Shown here one piece after another: positions 8,910 to 17,072 of a DNA stretch of 64,000 nucleotides. Location of the stretch: positions 372,001 to 436,000 of the forward strand of contig NZ_FOUK01000004.1 of the NCBI RefSeq assembly GCF_900114845.1, in the 5' to 3' direction. The DNA comes from Pimelobacter simplex. Lineage in GTDB: Bacteria > Actinomycetota > Actinomycetes > Propionibacteriales > Nocardioidaceae. How positions within the stretch are numbered: position 1 is the first letter of the stretch; each line of letters begins with the position of its first letter. The translations under genes and the position numbers were made by a program. The notes under the pieces were generated by a model. That model had not been told where the DNA came from. It was given only the letters and a program-made list of their open reading frames with translations, and made no database searches.

Positions 8910-10601
8910 ATGACCGCTCATCTGGTCGACCCGGTCCAGGACGGCGACCCCGTCCTGCTGAGTCGTGTCCGCGCCGGTGACCCCGACGCCTACGCCCTGC
9001 TGTTCCGCCGGCACCGCGCCTCCGCGACCGCCTTCGCGGGCCGTCTCGCGGGGCCGAGCCATGCCGACGACCTCGTCGCCGAGGCCTTCACCAAGGTCTA
9101 CGACGCGCTGCAGCGCGACCTGGGTCCCACCATCTCGTTCCGCTCCTACCTGCTGACCGCGATCCGCAGCGTCTGGAGCAACACCGTCCGCACCGAGCGC
9201 CGCTACGACCTGGTCGAGGACTACGAGACCCTCCCGCCGAACGACGCGCTCACGCTCACCGACGACCCCGACGGCCGCTTCGACAACCACGCCGTGGGCG
9301 AGGCCTTCCGCAGCCTCCCGGAGCGCTGGCAGGCGGTGCTCTGGTACACCGCCGTCGAGGGACTCCCGCAGAGCGAGGTCGCCCTCTACCTCGGCATCAA
9401 GCCCAATGCGGTCGCCGCGCTCGCCTTCCGGGCCCGGGAGGGACTGCGCCAGGCCTACCTCTCGGCGCACCTCAACGGCGCCGGCGCGAGCGCCACGCCC
9501 GACTGCGCGACCTGGCAGCCGCTGCTGCCCGGCTACGCGCGCGGCGCGGTCGACAAGCGCAAGCGGCCCGGTCTCGAGGCGCACCTCGACGGCTGCCTGT
9601 CCTGCACCACCGCGCTGGCCGACCTCAGCGACGTCAACAACCGCCTCGGCGCGCTCCTGGTGCCGGCCGTGCTCGGCACCGGGGTGCTGGGGCTGCCGGG
9701 TCTGTCCGGGCTCTGGGCCGGGATCACCGGCGCCACGGCGGCCACGGGGGCCACCACCGGCGCCACCACCGGGGTCGTGGCCGGGCTGGGCAAGCTGGCC
9801 GGGCTCGGCAAGAACGGGCTGCTCACCACGGCCGCGGCGACCGTCGCGGCCGGGGTCGTGGGCGCCGCGATCGTCGTCCCGGTGCTGGTCGGCAGCTCCG
9901 ACGACGCGCCCGCCGCCGGCGCCCGGCCGAGCACGTCGTCGAGCGCGGCGCCCAGCGACGCGAGCGCGACGACGCCGATGCGGACCCCGCCGCTCGTGCC
10001 ACCGCCGCCGCCGGCGCCCGTGCCGCCGCCGTCCGAGGCCGCGACGCCGTCCAGCTCGGCGGCGAGCCCGCTGCCGCCCGCGCCCGTCCCGACGTCGAAG
10101 CCGAGCCGGGATCCCAGTGCGACCCGGGAGCAGCCGACGCCGACCCCCACGCCGACGCCCACGCCGACGCCCACGCCGACCCCCACGCCGACCCCGACGC
10201 CGACCGAGCCCGCGTTCTCCGACGACATCGCCCTGGGGACGCCGAGCGCGGTCCCGTCCGGCACGCTCGGCGACAGCCACGTCGAGCTGACGCTGCCGGT
10301 GTCGAACCTGCGGCCCGAGGCCACGGTCACCGTCGTGCTCGGCCAGATCGTGCTCTTCCCGGTGCTGATGAGCGACGGCTGGCAGTGCCACGGGGCGCTC
10401 ACCGGGCTCAGCGAGACCACGGTCGAGTGCCGGTGGACCGGCGGCGAGACGGCCGCGGGCTCCCTGGTCCTCGGCATCCTGGTCACGACCCCCCTGCCGG
10501 TGACCGCCACGGTCACCCAGGCGCCGGGGGTCACCGACCCGGTGCCCGGCAACGACACCGCCTCGATCGTCCTCGAGCCGACCTCCCCCGCCGTCCCGTG
10601 A
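8910..10601 (+). CDS. ECF-type sigma factor fused to a zinc-finger, membrane and extracellular region
   Basis: 563 residues in four parts. Residues 10-185 are sigma-70 regions 2 and 4 (ALLFRRHRASATAFAGRL, HADDLVAEAFTKVYDAL; LPERWQAVLWYTAVEGLPQSEVA). Residues 198-245 hold H225-x3-C229-x2-C232, the pattern of zinc-binding anti-sigma domains. A membrane segment spans about 305-328. Then come a Pro/Thr/Ser linker with about twelve Pro-Thr repeats and an outward-facing beta-rich domain to the end. Related ECF sigma factors with fused C-terminal membrane and extracellular domains are known in actinobacteria. The layout suggests a sigma factor held at the membrane and released by a surface signal. 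Its 3' end overlaps the next start (GTGA). Confidence 0.8.
   Translation: MTAHLVDPVQDGDPVLLSRVRAGDPDAYALLFRRHRASATAFAGRLAGPSHADDLVAEAFTKVYDALQRDLGPTISFRSYLLTAIRSVWSNTVRTERRYDLVEDYETLPPNDALTLTDDPDGRFDNHAVGEAFRSLPERWQAVLWYTAVEGLPQSEVALYLGIKPNAVAALAFRAREGLRQAYLSAHLNGAGASATPDCATWQPLLPGYARGAVDKRKRPGLEAHLDGCLSCTTALADLSDVNNRLGALLVPAVLGTGVLGLPGLSGLWAGITGATAATGATTGATTGVVAGLGKLAGLGKNGLLTTAAATVAAGVVGAAIVVPVLVGSSDDAPAAGARPSTSSSAAPSDASATTPMRTPPLVPPPPPAPVPPPSEAATPSSSAASPLPPAPVPTSKPSRDPSATREQPTPTPTPTPTPTPTPTPTPTPTPTEPAFSDDIALGTPSAVPSGTLGDSHVELTLPVSNLRPEATVTVVLGQIVLFPVLMSDGWQCHGALTGLSETTVECRWTGGETAAGSLVLGILVTTPLPVTATVTQAPGVTDPVPGNDTASIVLEPTSPAVP
10134..10205 (+). repeat. Coding Pro-Thr tandem repeat
   Basis: Seventy-two bases of near-identical hexamers (CCGACG / CCGACC / CCCACG) encode about twelve Pro-Thr units in the sigma-factor fusion. 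It forms the stalk between the membrane segment and the outer domain. Tandem hexamers like this can change length by slippage without breaking the frame. Confidence 0.85.
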
Positions 10602-10810
10602 CCCCGGGCTGGCTCTTCGACCAGCTGGCCCGGATCGAGGTGGAGCTCCTCGACGAGCCGCACATCCTGGTCTGCACCGACGTGACGACGGGCGCGACGA
10701 CGTACCTCGGCCCGTTCGGCAGCGCGTACCTGGCCATGGCCGGCCTGGAGGAGTGCGAGCAGAATCTCGGGGTCTGCTGCTCGATGGCGCCACTCTTTCC
10801 GGCGAGCTGA
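10598..10810 (+). CDS. Small hypothetical protein
   Basis: 70 residues, beginning VTPGWLFDQLARIEVELLDEPHILVCTDVTTG. The start GTG overlaps the sigma-factor stop (GTGA), so the two are translationally coupled, and it probably belongs to the same regulatory unit. It has a central YLGPFGSAYLAM stretch and two neighbouring cysteines near the end (LGVCCSM). No known family recognised. Confidence 0.6.
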   Translation: MTPGWLFDQLARIEVELLDEPHILVCTDVTTGATTYLGPFGSAYLAMAGLEECEQNLGVCCSMAPLFPAS

Positions 10811-10865
10811 GCAAATTCCCGGTGAATCCGCCGCACCGCGGCAAGTGAGCGCCTAGGGTGCCGCG

Positions 10866-11627
10866 ATGGGCTGGAAGGACATCGCGAAGCTCGGCAAGGA
10901 CTGGGCCGAGGCGAAGAAGACCGAGCTGCTCACCACCGACAACCAGCGGCGCGAGCAGGCCCGGGGTGACCTCGAGGACGTCGAGCGGGCCTCGCAGACC
11001 GAGGCGGTGACCTCGTTCCTCGAGCACGCGCTGCCCGAGGAGTGGTCCCGCCGGGTGACGGCGGCGCGCCCCGAGAACGTCGCCGCCCGGGCCGAGGCCG
11101 CTGACGCGGCCGCCGCCACCGAGCGGCGCGAGCGCCTCGCCATGCAGGCCACCGGTCTGGTCCGGCTGAGCATCTCCGGCGGCGAGCAGGGCGAGCTCGA
11201 CCTCGCACTGCCCGTCAGCGTCGAGGAGCGCGACGGCGGCGAGCCGTACGACGACGGACCGCCCCCGCTCGACTGGCTGGTCGTGCGCGTCGAGTCCGCC
11301 GAGCCGGTCGGCTTCGGCACCACCACCCTCACCGAGCTGTCGCTGGCGGTGCCGGCCTACACGGGCCCGGGCCGCTACGACCTGGTCGACCTGATGCGCC
11401 GCGGCGAGGCCGGTGAGATCGGCTGGTGGGAGGTGCTCGACACCTACCTCGCGCGCGACGCCGAGGCCGACGACTGCACCTGGTACCCCGACCTGTCCGG
11501 CGCCGCGGGTGCCGCCTGGGTCGAGGTCGGCGACGGCGAGATCACCCTCGACCTGCCGCTGCAGTCGGCGGTGTGCGCGGTCCGGCTGCGCGGGACGGTG
11601 CGCTGGGAGGACCAGCCGGCGAGCTGA
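10866..11627 (+). CDS. Hypothetical protein
   Basis: 253 residues with no recognised family. The first 100 residues are charged and helical, probably coiled coil (MGWKDIAKLGKDWAEAKKTELLTTDN, cut here, then E/R/A-rich). The C-terminal half is beta-rich and acidic with several tryptophans. No signal peptide or membrane segment. A TAGGGT box (10854-10859) ends 6 nt before the ATG, so it is probably transcribed on its own as a leaderless message. Confidence 0.65.
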   Translation: MGWKDIAKLGKDWAEAKKTELLTTDNQRREQARGDLEDVERASQTEAVTSFLEHALPEEWSRRVTAARPENVAARAEAADAAAATERRERLAMQATGLVRLSISGGEQGELDLALPVSVEERDGGEPYDDGPPPLDWLVVRVESAEPVGFGTTTLTELSLAVPAYTGPGRYDLVDLMRRGEAGEIGWWEVLDTYLARDAEADDCTWYPDLSGAAGAAWVEVGDGEITLDLPLQSAVCAVRLRGTVRWEDQPAS

Positions 11628-11685
11628 TCGACCGGAGCACCGGACGGCCCGCGCGCCGGCGCGCGCCGCCGTAGATACTCGACCC

Positions 11686-12294
11686 ATGAACCCGGTCGAG
11701 ATCGCCGAGCCTCTCCGGTCGCGCTGGAGCCCGAGCGTCTTCGACGCCGCGCACGTGCTGACCGACACCGACATCACCCGGCTGCTCGAGGCGGCCCAGT
11801 GGGCGCCGAGCTCGGGCAACCGCCAGCCGTGGCGCTACGTCGTCGCGCCGCGGGGCAGCGCCCAGCACCAGGCGCTCGTGCCGCACCTCAGCCGGGGCAA
11901 CTCCGGCTGGGTGCCGCGGGCGTCGGTGGTCTTCCTGTCCGTGGTCGAGCTCGGCCAGGACGGCGTCGAGCTGAGCGACGTCCTGATCCCGGCGCACGAC
12001 GTCGGCCAGGCGTCCGCGCACCTCACGCTGCAGGCCCAGGCGATGGGCCTGCACGCCCACCAGTTCGGCGGCTTCGACCACGACGGCGCCGCCGCGGCAC
12101 TCGGGATCCCCGACACCGCGCGGCTCCTCGCCGGCATCGCCGTCGGCGTGCGCGGCAACCCGGCCGAGGTCTCCGAGCGCGACGCCGAGCGCGACCACCG
12201 CGAGCGGCACCGCCGCCCCCTCGACGAGACCGCCTACGAGCGGTGGGGCGTGACCTGGCCCGGCCTGGCGCCGTCGGGCCCCACGGTCGCCTGA
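11686..12294 (+). CDS. Nitroreductase-family protein
   Basis: 202 residues. RWSPSVFDAAHVLTDTDITRLLEAAQWAPSSGNRQPWRYVV is the flavin-binding entry of the nitroreductase fold, with the conserved S-x-x-N-x-Q-P-W segment (split here as SSGNRQPW). The middle contains GQASAHLTLQAQAMGLHAHQFGG, the second helix of the family. Members reduce nitro compounds, quinones or flavins using NAD(P)H and FMN; the substrate here is unknown. GATACT (11674-11679) 6 nt before the ATG indicates a leaderless start. Confidence 0.82.
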   Translation: MNPVEIAEPLRSRWSPSVFDAAHVLTDTDITRLLEAAQWAPSSGNRQPWRYVVAPRGSAQHQALVPHLSRGNSGWVPRASVVFLSVVELGQDGVELSDVLIPAHDVGQASAHLTLQAQAMGLHAHQFGGFDHDGAAAALGIPDTARLLAGIAVGVRGNPAEVSERDAERDHRERHRRPLDETAYERWGVTWPGLAPSGPTVA

Positions 12295-12295
12295 C

Positions 12296-12760
12296 GTGCG
12301 GGGCGGGCGCGGGTCCGTCGCGGTCCTGCTGCTCCTCGCGGTGGTGGTCAACCTGCCGCTGCTGCACCAGGCGTGGCAGCACCGCCAGCTCGACCGGGAC
12401 GGTCGCGACGTCACCGCCGAGGTGACCGACGCCGACGTGCTCCGGGCCGACAGCGCCGACCCCGTGTACGTCGTCCGGTTCCGGCTGCCGGAGTCCGTCG
12501 ACCCCACCGGTCAGACCTGGCCCGCCGACGTCGATCGCGCCATCTACGACCACGCGGAGCGGACCCAGGAGCTCGCCGTCCGGGTGCTTCCGGGCAAGCC
12601 CGGCACCCAGCAGGTCGCCGGCGCGACGGGCAGCTCGCTCGGGTACGTCGTCATCGGGGTCGTCGACGCCATCGTGCTCGCGCTCGGCCTGCTCCTGTGG
12701 GCGCACCGGCGCCGCGGACGCGACGACGATCGCGACGAACCTGCCACACTGGCCGGGTGA
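12296..12760 (+). CDS. Membrane protein, DUF3592-like
   Basis: 154 residues with two membrane segments: VAVLLLLAVVVNLPLL at the N-terminus and VVIGVVDAIVLALGLLLWAH near the C-terminus, with a basic tail RRRGRDDD. The domain between them is beta-rich (AEVTDADVL, VYVVRFRLP) as in small proteins with a DUF3592-type layout. The GTG start is 1 bp after the nitroreductase stop, and the stop overlaps the glutathione peroxidase start, so the three form an operon. Function unknown. Confidence 0.6.
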   Translation: MRGGRGSVAVLLLLAVVVNLPLLHQAWQHRQLDRDGRDVTAEVTDADVLRADSADPVYVVRFRLPESVDPTGQTWPADVDRAIYDHAERTQELAVRVLPGKPGTQQVAGATGSSLGYVVIGVVDAIVLALGLLLWAHRRRGRDDDRDEPATLAG

Positions 12761-13236
12761 CCAACCTCCACGACTTCGCCGCGACCGGGATCGACGGCCA
12801 GGAGATCGACCTGTCGTCGTACGACGGTTCGGTGGTCCTGGTCGTCAACACCGCCTCCAAGTGCGGCTTCACCCCCCAGTACCAGGGCCTCCAGGAGCTC
12901 CACGACACCTACGGCGAGCGCGGCTTCACCGTGCTCGGCTTCCCGTGCGACCAGTTCGCGCACCAGGAGCCCGGGACCGACGACGAGATCGCCGCCTTCT
13001 GCGAGCGCAACTACGGCGTGAGCTTCCCGATGTTCGCCAAGGTCGAGGTCAACGGCAAGGGCGCGCACCCGCTCTACCGCTGGCTGAAGGACCAGAAGGG
13101 CGGCCTGATCGGCGGCGCCATCAAGTGGAACTTCACGAAGTTCCTGATCGGCCGCGACGGCACCGTCCTCGACCGCTACGCGCCGACCACCGAGCCGGCC
13201 AAGATCTCCGGCGACATCGAGCAGGCCCTGGCCTGA
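12757..13236 (+). CDS. Glutathione peroxidase-family thiol peroxidase
   Basis: 159 residues. Catalytic cysteine C36 lies in NTASKCGFT; FPCDQFAHQEPG holds the conserved Gln and the second cysteine C64; KWNFTKFLI holds the Trp and Asn of the catalytic tetrad. Actinobacteria of this kind normally use mycothiol and thioredoxin, so it most likely reduces hydroperoxides with thioredoxin as electron source. The GTG start overlaps the previous stop; a CACACT box (12745-12750) 6 nt before it may give an extra leaderless transcript. Confidence 0.9.
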   Translation: MTNLHDFAATGIDGQEIDLSSYDGSVVLVVNTASKCGFTPQYQGLQELHDTYGERGFTVLGFPCDQFAHQEPGTDDEIAAFCERNYGVSFPMFAKVEVNGKGAHPLYRWLKDQKGGLIGGAIKWNFTKFLIGRDGTVLDRYAPTTEPAKISGDIEQALA

Positions 13237-13249
13237 CCCCGGGAGCACG

Positions 13250-13291
13250 ACGACGGGGCCGCCCCAGCCTGCGCTGGGACGGCCCCGTCGT
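13250..13291. terminator. Hairpin terminator between convergent genes
   Basis: A 12-bp perfect outer stem (13250-13261 with 13280-13291) continues after one mismatch into a 6-bp inner stem with a CTGC loop. It sits between the stops of the glutathione peroxidase and the MMPL gene and could serve both. No U-run follows, as is common in high-GC actinobacteria. Confidence 0.8.
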
Positions 13292-13305
13292 ACGTGCGGG
13301 TCGGG

Positions 13306-15588
13306 TCAGACCCCGGCCAGCTCGCGCTCGGTCTCGACGTGCACCGGCGCCGAGTCGCGCTCGAGCGACTCGCCCTCGACGTCGACGTTCGGCAGGATCC
13401 GGTCGAGCCAGGCCGGCAGCCACCAGGCCTTGTCGCCGAGGAGGTAGAGCACGGCCGGGATCAGGATCATCCGGACGATGAAGGCGTCGAAGATGATCGA
13501 GGCGGCGAGTGCGAAGCCCATCGACTTGACCACGGCGTCGTCCTCGAGGATGAAGCCGGAGAAGACGGCGATCATGATCGAGGCGGCGGCGGTGACGACG
13601 CGGGCGCTGTTGCGGAAGCCGTCGACGACGGCCTCGTGCATGGGCAGCCCGTGGACGTGCGCCTCGCGCATCCGGGTCACCAGGAACACCTGGTAGTCCA
13701 TCGCCAGGCCGAACACCACGCCGATCAGGAAGATCGGCATGAAGCTCACGATCGGCTGGCCCTCGAAGAGGCCGAGCGCGCCCTCCTGGAAGATCGCGAC
13801 CGTCGCGCCGAGCGTCGCCAGCACCGAGAGCAGGAAGCCCAGGGTGGCGGTGAGCGGGACCAGGATCGAGCGGAACACCAGCACCAGCAGGATGAACGCC
13901 AGGCCGATGACGACAGCCAGGTAGATCGGCAGTGCGCCGTTGAGGCGGTCCGAGACGTCGGTGGTGATCGCGGTCAGGCCGGTCACGCCGACGACGGTGC
14001 CGGTCGAGCGCTCGATGCCGCTCTGGCCGTCGCGCAGCGCGTCGAGCAGGTCGAGCGTCTCGGGCTCGTCCGGCCCGGAGGACGGGGTCACCTGGATCAT
14101 CGCGCCCGTGCCTGTGCCGGTCGGCTGGCCGTCGTCGCCGGTGGGGGCGTTGGTGATGACGAGGTCGGCGCTCTTGACGTCGTCCTGGCCGGCGGCCCAC
14201 GCGGTGACGTCGTCGAACGCCTTCTGGCGCTGGGCGTCGTCGGCGATCTTGCGGCCGTCGACGACGAGCAGCAGCGGCCCCTCGCGACCGGGGCCGAACG
14301 CGTCGGTGATCAGGTCGGACGCCTTGCGCTGCGTGGTGTCCGGAGCGGCGGTGCTGTCGGTCGGGAACGCGAGGTACATCTGGCTGATCGGCGCGGCGAG
14401 CGCACCGAGCAGGATGACGACACCGAGCACCCAGGCGACGGGCGCCCGGGCGATCAGCTTCGCCCAGCGCACGCCGTTGTTGTGGATCCGGCCGTGCTCG
14501 TCCCGCTTCGGGTTGTACTTGCGGACCTGGCCGCGGAACGCCCAGGACTTGGTCAGGCCGAGCAGTGCGGGCAGGAGGGTCAGCGCCACGAGCACCGCGA
14601 TGAACACGGTGGCGGCGGCCGCGAGGCCCATCGCCGTCAGGAACGGGATCCGGACGACGGCCAGCGCGGAGAGCGCGATGAGGACCGTGAGGCCGGCGAA
14701 CACCACGGCGGAGCCCGCCGTGCCGACGGCGATGCCGGCCGCGTGCGCGCGGTCCTTGGTGTGGTGCAGCTCGGTCCGGTAGCGGGCGAGGATGAAGAGG
14801 GTGTAGTCGATGCCGACCGCGAGGCCGATCATCGTGGCCAGCATCGGCGTGCTGGAGCCTATGTTCATCAGCGCGGTCATCGCGGTGATGCCGGTCATGC
14901 CGAGCCCGACGCCGAAGATCGCGTTGATCAGCGGCATGCCGGCGGCGATGAGGGAGCCGAAGGTGAGCACCAGCACGACGAGTGCGATGAGCAGGCCGAA
15001 CAGCTCGGCGGTGCCGCCGGGCGGGGTCATGACCGCCATGCCGGGACCGTTGGCCTCGGCGACGAGGCCGGTCTCGTCGGTGGTCTTGTCGAGGAGCTTC
15101 TCGAGGTCCTCGACGGTCGCGACCTTCAGGTCGGCGGGGGAGTCGACGTCCCACTCGAAGGAGAGCGTGCCGACCGTGCCGTCCTCGGAGAGCGTGGAGA
15201 ACGCGGCCGGGGCACCCTCGGGCGCCGGGGCCGGCGGGACCAGGCCCGGGTTCTCGTCACCGGCCTGCGGCAGCGACGGGACGGCCTTGATCAGGCCGTC
15301 GATCGCCGACTGGTAGGCGGGCTCGTCGAGGGTGTGCCCCTTCGGCGCGGCGACGACGATGGTGACCGTCGCGTCGTCGAAGGCGTCCCCGGACTGGGGG
15401 AAGAGCTCCTTCTGGATGTCCGCGGCCTTCTCCGACGGGATGCCGGGGATGGTGAACTCGTCGGACATCGGCTTCGAGAAGGCGGCGGCGAGACTGCCGA
15501 CGATGACCGCGAGAAGCAGCCATCCGGCGATGAAGAACGGCCACCGCCGATAGGCGGTCGATCCGATCCGGTAGAGCAGGCGGGCCAT
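13306..15588 (-). CDS. MMPL-family RND transporter
   Basis: 760 residues with one N-terminal helix (FFIAGWLLLAVIVGSLAAAF), two large outer domains and two helix bundles, each with a proton-relay motif: VGIDYTLFILARYRTEL around residue 250 and LAMDYQVFLVTRMREAH around 590. Such pumps export lipids or toxic compounds. It lies 102 bp downstream of a TetR gene on the same strand and is probably cotranscribed with it and controlled by it. It is not closely similar to the MMPL gene at 3844. Confidence 0.9.
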   Translation of the reverse strand: MARLLYRIGSTAYRRWPFFIAGWLLLAVIVGSLAAAFSKPMSDEFTIPGIPSEKAADIQKELFPQSGDAFDDATVTIVVAAPKGHTLDEPAYQSAIDGLIKAVPSLPQAGDENPGLVPPAPAPEGAPAAFSTLSEDGTVGTLSFEWDVDSPADLKVATVEDLEKLLDKTTDETGLVAEANGPGMAVMTPPGGTAELFGLLIALVVLVLTFGSLIAAGMPLINAIFGVGLGMTGITAMTALMNIGSSTPMLATMIGLAVGIDYTLFILARYRTELHHTKDRAHAAGIAVGTAGSAVVFAGLTVLIALSALAVVRIPFLTAMGLAAAATVFIAVLVALTLLPALLGLTKSWAFRGQVRKYNPKRDEHGRIHNNGVRWAKLIARAPVAWVLGVVILLGALAAPISQMYLAFPTDSTAAPDTTQRKASDLITDAFGPGREGPLLLVVDGRKIADDAQRQKAFDDVTAWAAGQDDVKSADLVITNAPTGDDGQPTGTGTGAMIQVTPSSGPDEPETLDLLDALRDGQSGIERSTGTVVGVTGLTAITTDVSDRLNGALPIYLAVVIGLAFILLVLVFRSILVPLTATLGFLLSVLATLGATVAIFQEGALGLFEGQPIVSFMPIFLIGVVFGLAMDYQVFLVTRMREAHVHGLPMHEAVVDGFRNSARVVTAAASIMIAVFSGFILEDDAVVKSMGFALAASIIFDAFIVRMILIPAVLYLLGDKAWWLPAWLDRILPNVDVEGESLERDSAPVHVETERELAGV

Positions 15589-15690
15589 GTGAGGTCTCCT
15601 GGGTGTCTCCTGCGCCGGGGTCTCCAGGCAGGGGTGGGGGCGGGGGAAGGTGGTGCGGTCGAGCGGGTGCTGCGTCAGATGATCGAGTGA

Positions 15691-16281
15691 TCAGGCGAGA
15701 GCGGTTCGGGCGTCGGCGATCGTCGCGTCGAAGTGCTCGGTGAAGGTGTGGCCCGGGTCGGCCGAGGTGCGGTCGAGGGCGTGGTCGAAGAAGGTGAGCA
15801 GCAGCTTGAGCAGCAGGCGGGCCTGCTGGGCCGGGAAGTCGTCGCCCTCGCGCTGCCGGACGCACTCGACCAGGCCGGTGGCGGCCTCCTCGAGCCGGTT
15901 GTGGACGAGGACGAGGAGGCGGCTGTCCTTGACGATGGCCTCGCGCATCAAGGTGATGAGCTGGTCGTCGCCGGTGCGGTCCTTGATCGCCTCGTGGGCG
16001 AGCAGGATGAGGTCGTCGAAGAGCCGGCCGCTCGGTCCGCCGGCCACGAAGGCGTCGACGTGCTCGGGATCGACCTCGATGCCCGGGCCCAGGACGACGT
16101 CGGCCTTGCCGTCGAAGTAGTTGAACACCGTGCGGCGGGACACGTCGGCCGCGACGGCGAGGTCGTCGATGGTCCAGCCGTCGAAGCCCTTGTCGACAGT
16201 CAGCTGCAGCCCGCACTGCTGGAGGCGGAGCGCGGTCAGGAGCCGCTTGGCCTCACGCCGGTTGGTGCACACTTCGGGCAT
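15691..16281 (-). CDS. TetR-family transcriptional regulator
   Basis: 196 residues. The helix-turn-helix reads WTIDDLAVAADVSRRTVFNYFDGKADVV at about residues 36-63; the rest is the helical ligand domain. The ATG at 16281 touches a perfect palindrome (16282-16299), the likely operator, so autoregulation is expected. The MMPL exporter downstream is the obvious target, and its substrate may be the inducer. Confidence 0.88.
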   Translation of the reverse strand: MPEVCTNRREAKRLLTALRLQQCGLQLTVDKGFDGWTIDDLAVAADVSRRTVFNYFDGKADVVLGPGIEVDPEHVDAFVAGGPSGRLFDDLILLAHEAIKDRTGDDQLITLMREAIVKDSRLLVLVHNRLEEAATGLVECVRQREGDDFPAQQARLLLKLLLTFFDHALDRTSADPGHTFTEHFDATIADARTALA

Positions 16282-16299
16282 GAGTGCATCTTTGCACTC
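16282..16299. promoter_or_regulatory. Operator of the TetR-MMPL operon
   Basis: GAGTGCA-TCTT-TGCACTC is a perfect 7-bp inverted repeat directly abutting the TetR start codon. A further AGTGCA half-site lies at 16311-16316, inside a possible -35 region (TTGCAC read leftward). TetR binding here would block the operon. Confidence 0.7.
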
Positions 16300-16331
16300 C
16301 TCTGGCGACAAGTGCAACTTTGTGACGGCCG

Positions 16332-17027
16332 TCACGTCGGGTCGGTCGCCGCGTGCTCCCGTGCGGACGCCGTCCCCCGGCCGACGATCGCGGGCGCCTC
16401 GTGGACGAGCGTGTCGTCGGTGAGCGCGGCGACCATGAAGAGCGCGTAGTCGGTGCGCATGGTCAGGTTGCTCGCGAGCAGCGGGTCGCCGACGTGGCGC
16501 GCCCAGACTGGGAGCCCCTCGGAGGGGCCCTCGGCCAGGTCGCTGCCCCGGACGACGGTCCACGCCGTGTCGCTGGCGAAGACCCGGTCGCAGGCCCGGA
16601 CCTGGTCGTCGATGTCGGCGAACCGGACGGCCCGGGCCACGACCGTCATCACCCGGACCATCGCCCGGAACCGCCGGGTGTAGCGGTCGCCGTCGCCGCG
16701 GGTGATGTGCCAGCCGCAGGAGAAGACGAGCCGGGCGCCCGGCTCGGCGTGGTCGAGCACCGCCTGGGCGGTGCCGCTGGCGTAGTCGTGCACGCCGAAC
16801 GGCACGAGCACGGTGAGGACGCCGTCGCAGCCGGCGAGGGCCCGGGCGACGGCCGCCCGGTCGTCGGTGCGCCCGGGGACGACGGTGATCCGGTCGGCGA
16901 GGTCGGCCAGCTTGCCGACGCTCTCGGGGCGGCACACCACCGTGACGTCGTACCCGCGCTCGAGGCAGTGACCGATGAGGTGGCGGCCGAGCTTGCCGGA
17001 GCCTCCGATGATGCCGACCTTACGCAT
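16332..17027 (-). CDS. NmrA/SDR-like NAD(P)-binding protein
   Basis: 231 residues. The N-terminus KVGIIGGSGKLGRHLIGHCLERG is the glycine-rich nucleotide-binding loop of atypical short-chain dehydrogenases, and ALAGCDGVLTVLVPFGVHDY follows where a NAD(P)-binding domain would continue. No classical YxxxK pair is evident. Related proteins are flavin reductase-like or redox-sensing NmrA proteins. It is divergent from the TetR gene at 17073 and has an operator overlapping its start codon, so that regulator very likely represses it. Confidence 0.72.
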   Translation of the reverse strand: MRKVGIIGGSGKLGRHLIGHCLERGYDVTVVCRPESVGKLADLADRITVVPGRTDDRAAVARALAGCDGVLTVLVPFGVHDYASGTAQAVLDHAEPGARLVFSCGWHITRGDGDRYTRRFRAMVRVMTVVARAVRFADIDDQVRACDRVFASDTAWTVVRGSDLAEGPSEGLPVWARHVGDPLLASNLTMRTDYALFMVAALTDDTLVHEAPAIVGRGTASAREHAATDPT

Positions 17028-17033
17028 GTAAGG
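17018..17033. promoter_or_regulatory. Operator 1 of the NmrA-like/TetR intergenic region
   Basis: CCTTAC-GCAT-GTAAGG, a perfect 6-bp inverted repeat overlapping the start codon of the NmrA-like gene (its ATG is in the spacer and right arm). It matches the second site at 17050-17064. Confidence 0.72.
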
Positions 17034-17049
17034 GAACGTAGCACGCGGC

Positions 17050-17064
17050 CTTACGGGTGTAAAG
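17050..17064. promoter_or_regulatory. Operator 2 of the NmrA-like/TetR intergenic region
   Basis: CTTACGGGTGTAAAG has the half-sites CTTAC and GTAAAG arranged as in operator 1, and overlaps the TAAAGT -10 box (17060-17065) of the TetR gene. This position fits autorepression. Confidence 0.7.
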
Positions 17065-17072
17065 TGCCGCGG

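Noticed and set aside
10134..10205. Short tandem repeats resembling a CRISPR or minisatellite
   Set aside because: The hexamers are in frame and encode Pro-Thr units in the sigma-factor fusion. There are no spacers.
7905..11819. A leftward open frame of about 1300 codons, and others opposite the glutamate dehydrogenase and the MMPL genes
   Set aside because: They are low-complexity Arg/Ala/Gly-rich frames created by high GC at third positions of the real genes, without conserved domains. Only the 7905-8597 part is a credible gene.
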